DNA of 5,658 bases from Deltaproteobacteria bacterium. GTDB lineage: Bacteria > Desulfobacterota > Binatia > DP-6. Shown piece by piece: positions 5,274 through 5,658 of this stretch (position 1 is its first letter; every line of letters begins with the position of its first letter). The stretch lies in contig VBLA01000098.1 of NCBI GenBank assembly GCA_005879245.1, positions 1 to 5,658 on the forward strand. The letters are read 5' to 3'. Under the pieces are notes generated by a model. It had not been told where the DNA came from and made no database searches. It saw nothing but the letters and a program-made list of their open reading frames with translations. The translations under genes and the position numbers were made by a program.

Positions 5274-5298
5274 GCGGAGTGGCTCGCGGGTCGTTTTT
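5274..5298 (+). terminator. Weak terminator candidate after the acyl-CoA dehydrogenase
   Basis: A small bulged stem, GCGGAG (5274-5279) with CTCGC (5283-5287), lies 15 bases after the stop. It is followed six bases later by a run of five T (5294-5298). An alternative pairing is GGCTC (5281-5285) with GAGCC (5305-5309), with the T-run in the loop. The stem is short, so termination efficiency is doubtful. Confidence 0.25.
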
Positions 5299-5317
5299 CG
5301 GCTAGAGCCGCGGACGC

Positions 5318-5658
5318 ATGCGAACGCTCGTCGCCCTCCTGGGGGTGGTCGCGCTGGGGGCCGCGGGATGCTCGGCCCTCCACCGGAGCGGCGGTCAGGG
5401 GACGGGGAGACGGTTCTACCTGACGGTCGGAACCTTTCCGGGCAACAAGGTACTCGACGCCTGTGCGCACGGCTACCACATGGCGTCGCGGTTCGAGCTC
5501 CTGGACGTCGCCCTGCTCCGCTACGACTCCGGCGTCGGGTTCACCACCGACGACGCGGGATCGGGGCCGCCCAGCCACGCGGCGGCGTACGGCTCGCAGG
5601 ACCCGAGCGGCTGGGTGCGGACGGGCGGCAGCTCGCGCTTCACGGACACGGCGGATCG
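5318..5658 (+). CDS. Putative lipoprotein of unknown function, N-terminal part (runs off right edge)
   Basis: An ATG at 5318 opens a frame of 113 complete codons to the window edge. The N-terminus is a lipoprotein signal: a basic start (MRT), a hydrophobic stretch LVALLGVVALGAAG (4-17) and Cys18 in an AAGC lipobox. After cleavage the cysteine would be lipidated and the protein anchored to a membrane. Most lipoboxes have Leu, Val or Ile where this one has Ala15, so the site is good but not ideal. The mature part has a linker (19-31), then FYLTVGTFPGNKVLDACAHGYHMASRFELLD (33-63), with one further Cys at 49, and a Gly/Ser/Asp-rich stretch. I recognise no named domain. No Shine-Dalgarno is visible, and 58 bp separate it from the acyl-CoA dehydrogenase. 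Co-transcription is possible but unsupported. Confidence 0.75.
   Translation, partial: MRTLVALLGVVALGAAGCSALHRSGGQGTGRRFYLTVGTFPGNKVLDACAHGYHMASRFELLDVALLRYDSGVGFTTDDAGSGPPSHAAAYGSQDPSGWVRTGGSSRFTDTAD

Noticed and set aside
3522..5423. Plus-strand open frame of 633 codons overlapping the acyl-CoA dehydrogenase in another frame
   Set aside because: It is Arg/Pro/Gly-rich with no family motifs, and it is a frame shadow of the true gene.

Overview
The window is very GC-rich (roughly two thirds or more G+C by eye, with strong G/C bias at third codon positions) and gene-dense. It has no phage, transposase, CRISPR or RNA-gene signal that I can recognise. The gene content is a MiaE-type tRNA hydroxylase, a 572-residue acyl-CoA dehydrogenase with a C-terminal extension, a TetR regulator and a lipoprotein with an AAGC lipobox. 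This points to a Gram-negative-like, GC-rich bacterium, for example one of the former deltaproteobacterial lineages. The lineage is an inference and cannot be fixed from this sequence alone.

Layout, left to right. Positions 1-186 hold the N-terminal part of a minus-strand gamma-glutamylcyclotransferase-like gene that runs off the left edge. It is divergent from a small plus-strand ABM-domain (YgiN-like) gene at 269-568. A 133-bp convergent gap with one hairpin beside each stop codon, and an unusually AT-rich patch, separates this from a minus-strand miaE-like gene (702-1277). miaE is divergent from a plus-strand pair, a TetR regulator (1394-2038) and a ferritin-like diiron protein (2049-3134). 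These two are 10 bp apart and almost certainly co-transcribed. A 406-bp noncoding stretch full of inverted repeats follows, including a 113-bp near-continuous hairpin with perfect 21-bp arms. Then come a large acyl-CoA dehydrogenase (3541-5259) and the start of a lipoprotein gene (5318 to the right edge).

The best-supported regulatory unit lies in front of the TetR gene. A TTGACA -35 box, a 17-bp spacer and a GATATT -10 box carry a 13-bp operator-like sequence inside the spacer. The same 13 bp recur 22 bp downstream within a perfect 20-bp palindrome covering the predicted transcription start. This is the layout expected of a TetR repressor that shuts off its own two-gene operon, and it may also affect divergent miaE.

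The most interesting protein is the ferritin-like one. It has a full set of six predicted diiron ligands in two DEARH motifs. By simple position arithmetic it lacks the signature residues of ribonucleotide reductase R2, R2lox and AurF, so it is probably an oxidase or oxygenase of a less-described subgroup controlled by the adjacent TetR protein. Whether it works with the acyl-CoA dehydrogenase downstream is unproven: the structured gap and a separate candidate promoter argue for separate transcription.
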